Source: an uncultured Oscillospiraceae bacterium
GTDB lineage: Bacteria > Bacillota > Clostridia > Oscillospirales > Oscillospiraceae
DNA: 51,083 nucleotides
Direction: 5' to 3'
Assembly (NCBI GenBank): GCA_934572325.1
Contig: CAKTKT010000005.1
Span: 1-51,083 of the forward strand
Within the stretch, counting starts at the first letter, position 1, and each line of letters begins with the position of its first letter. Made by a program: the position numbers and the translations under genes. Positions 51,070 through 51,083 of the stretch are shown piece by piece. The notes below the pieces were generated by a model. The model worked only from the letters and a program-made list of their open reading frames with translations. It searched no databases and was not told where the DNA came from.

Positions 51070-51083
51070 ATGGGCAAGTTGTT
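51070..51083 (+). CDS. Possible gene start cut by the window end
   Basis: GGAGGGG (51059-51065) is followed 4 nt later by ATG (51070) and four more codons (M-G-K-L-...). Too short to identify. Confidence 0.25.

Overview
The window reads as a chromosomal segment of a GC-rich (roughly 60 % by eye) Firmicute of the class Clostridia, probably a gut Oscillospirales-type organism. The grounds are strong AGGAGG-type ribosome binding sites, lipoprotein binding proteins with Ala/Pro-rich linkers after a C-A-C-G-Q lipobox, a Clostridia-type Cys-rich FMN dehydrogenase, a GGGtGRT protein and a PucR/NCS1/DUF917 cluster. The taxonomic placement is inference from gene content. No rRNA is present. Two tRNAs (Gly-CCC, Thr-CGU) are.

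Layout. 1-5160: tRNA-Gly with promoter and terminator, a P-loop ATPase (minus), a HAD phosphatase with a consensus promoter, then a small charged protein and a family 3 beta-glycosidase behind a palindromic operator. 5200-11997: a run of plus-strand genes built around an SPFH/zinc-ribbon protein of the YdjI type, a zinc-ribbon membrane protein and a TPM-domain membrane protein, with a cell-surface protein and two lipoproteins; it ends at a bidirectional terminator. 12002-21467: a divergent sialic-acid-type catabolic cluster. The minus arm holds a ROK-like sugar kinase, an SGNH esterase and a DUF624 protein. The plus arm holds an N-acylglucosamine 2-epimerase, an RpiR regulator, an ABC sugar transporter (binding protein, two permeases) and N-acetylneuraminate lyase. 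Matching palindromes GAAAAT-N-ATTTTC lie upstream of both plus-strand transcription starts. The set resembles the route neuraminate -> ManNAc -> GlcNAc -> GlcNAc-6-P described for Bacteroides, rather than the NanK/NanE route.

21500-25100 is a decayed, lower-GC accessory stretch. It has 17-nt tandem repeats, tRNA-Thr, a frameshifted Nif11-type peptide-precursor gene, an MFS transporter of the oxalate/formate type, and a butyrate kinase fragment between imperfect inverted repeats. Two copies of a 36-nt hairpin repeat bracket it. 25142-30964 (minus): a Xaa-His dipeptidase, an NCS1 permease, a DUF917 protein and a PucR regulator broken by an apparent one-base deletion. 31234-34802: a response regulator lacking its DNA-binding half, followed by the ATPase and permease of an Mgl-type sugar transporter without binding protein or sensor kinase.

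34988-39555 (minus): a complete Fe3+/phosphonate-type ABC importer plus a HAD phosphatase in one tightly overlapping operon, with a consensus promoter and an operator-like palindrome. 39925-42560: a MATE exporter and a lipoprotein with a phage-type lysozyme domain, then about 190 bp of extremely AT-rich repeated DNA. 42873-44869 (minus): an FMN-dependent 2-hydroxyacid dehydrogenase with a Cys-rich head and a PflX-like radical SAM protein. 45089-50952: trmL, pgk, tpiA, gpmI, then an IscU/NifU-like scaffold and a GGGtGRT protein of unknown function. The two least-explained conserved modules are the SPFH/zinc-ribbon/TPM envelope operon and the scaffold-GGGtGRT pair.
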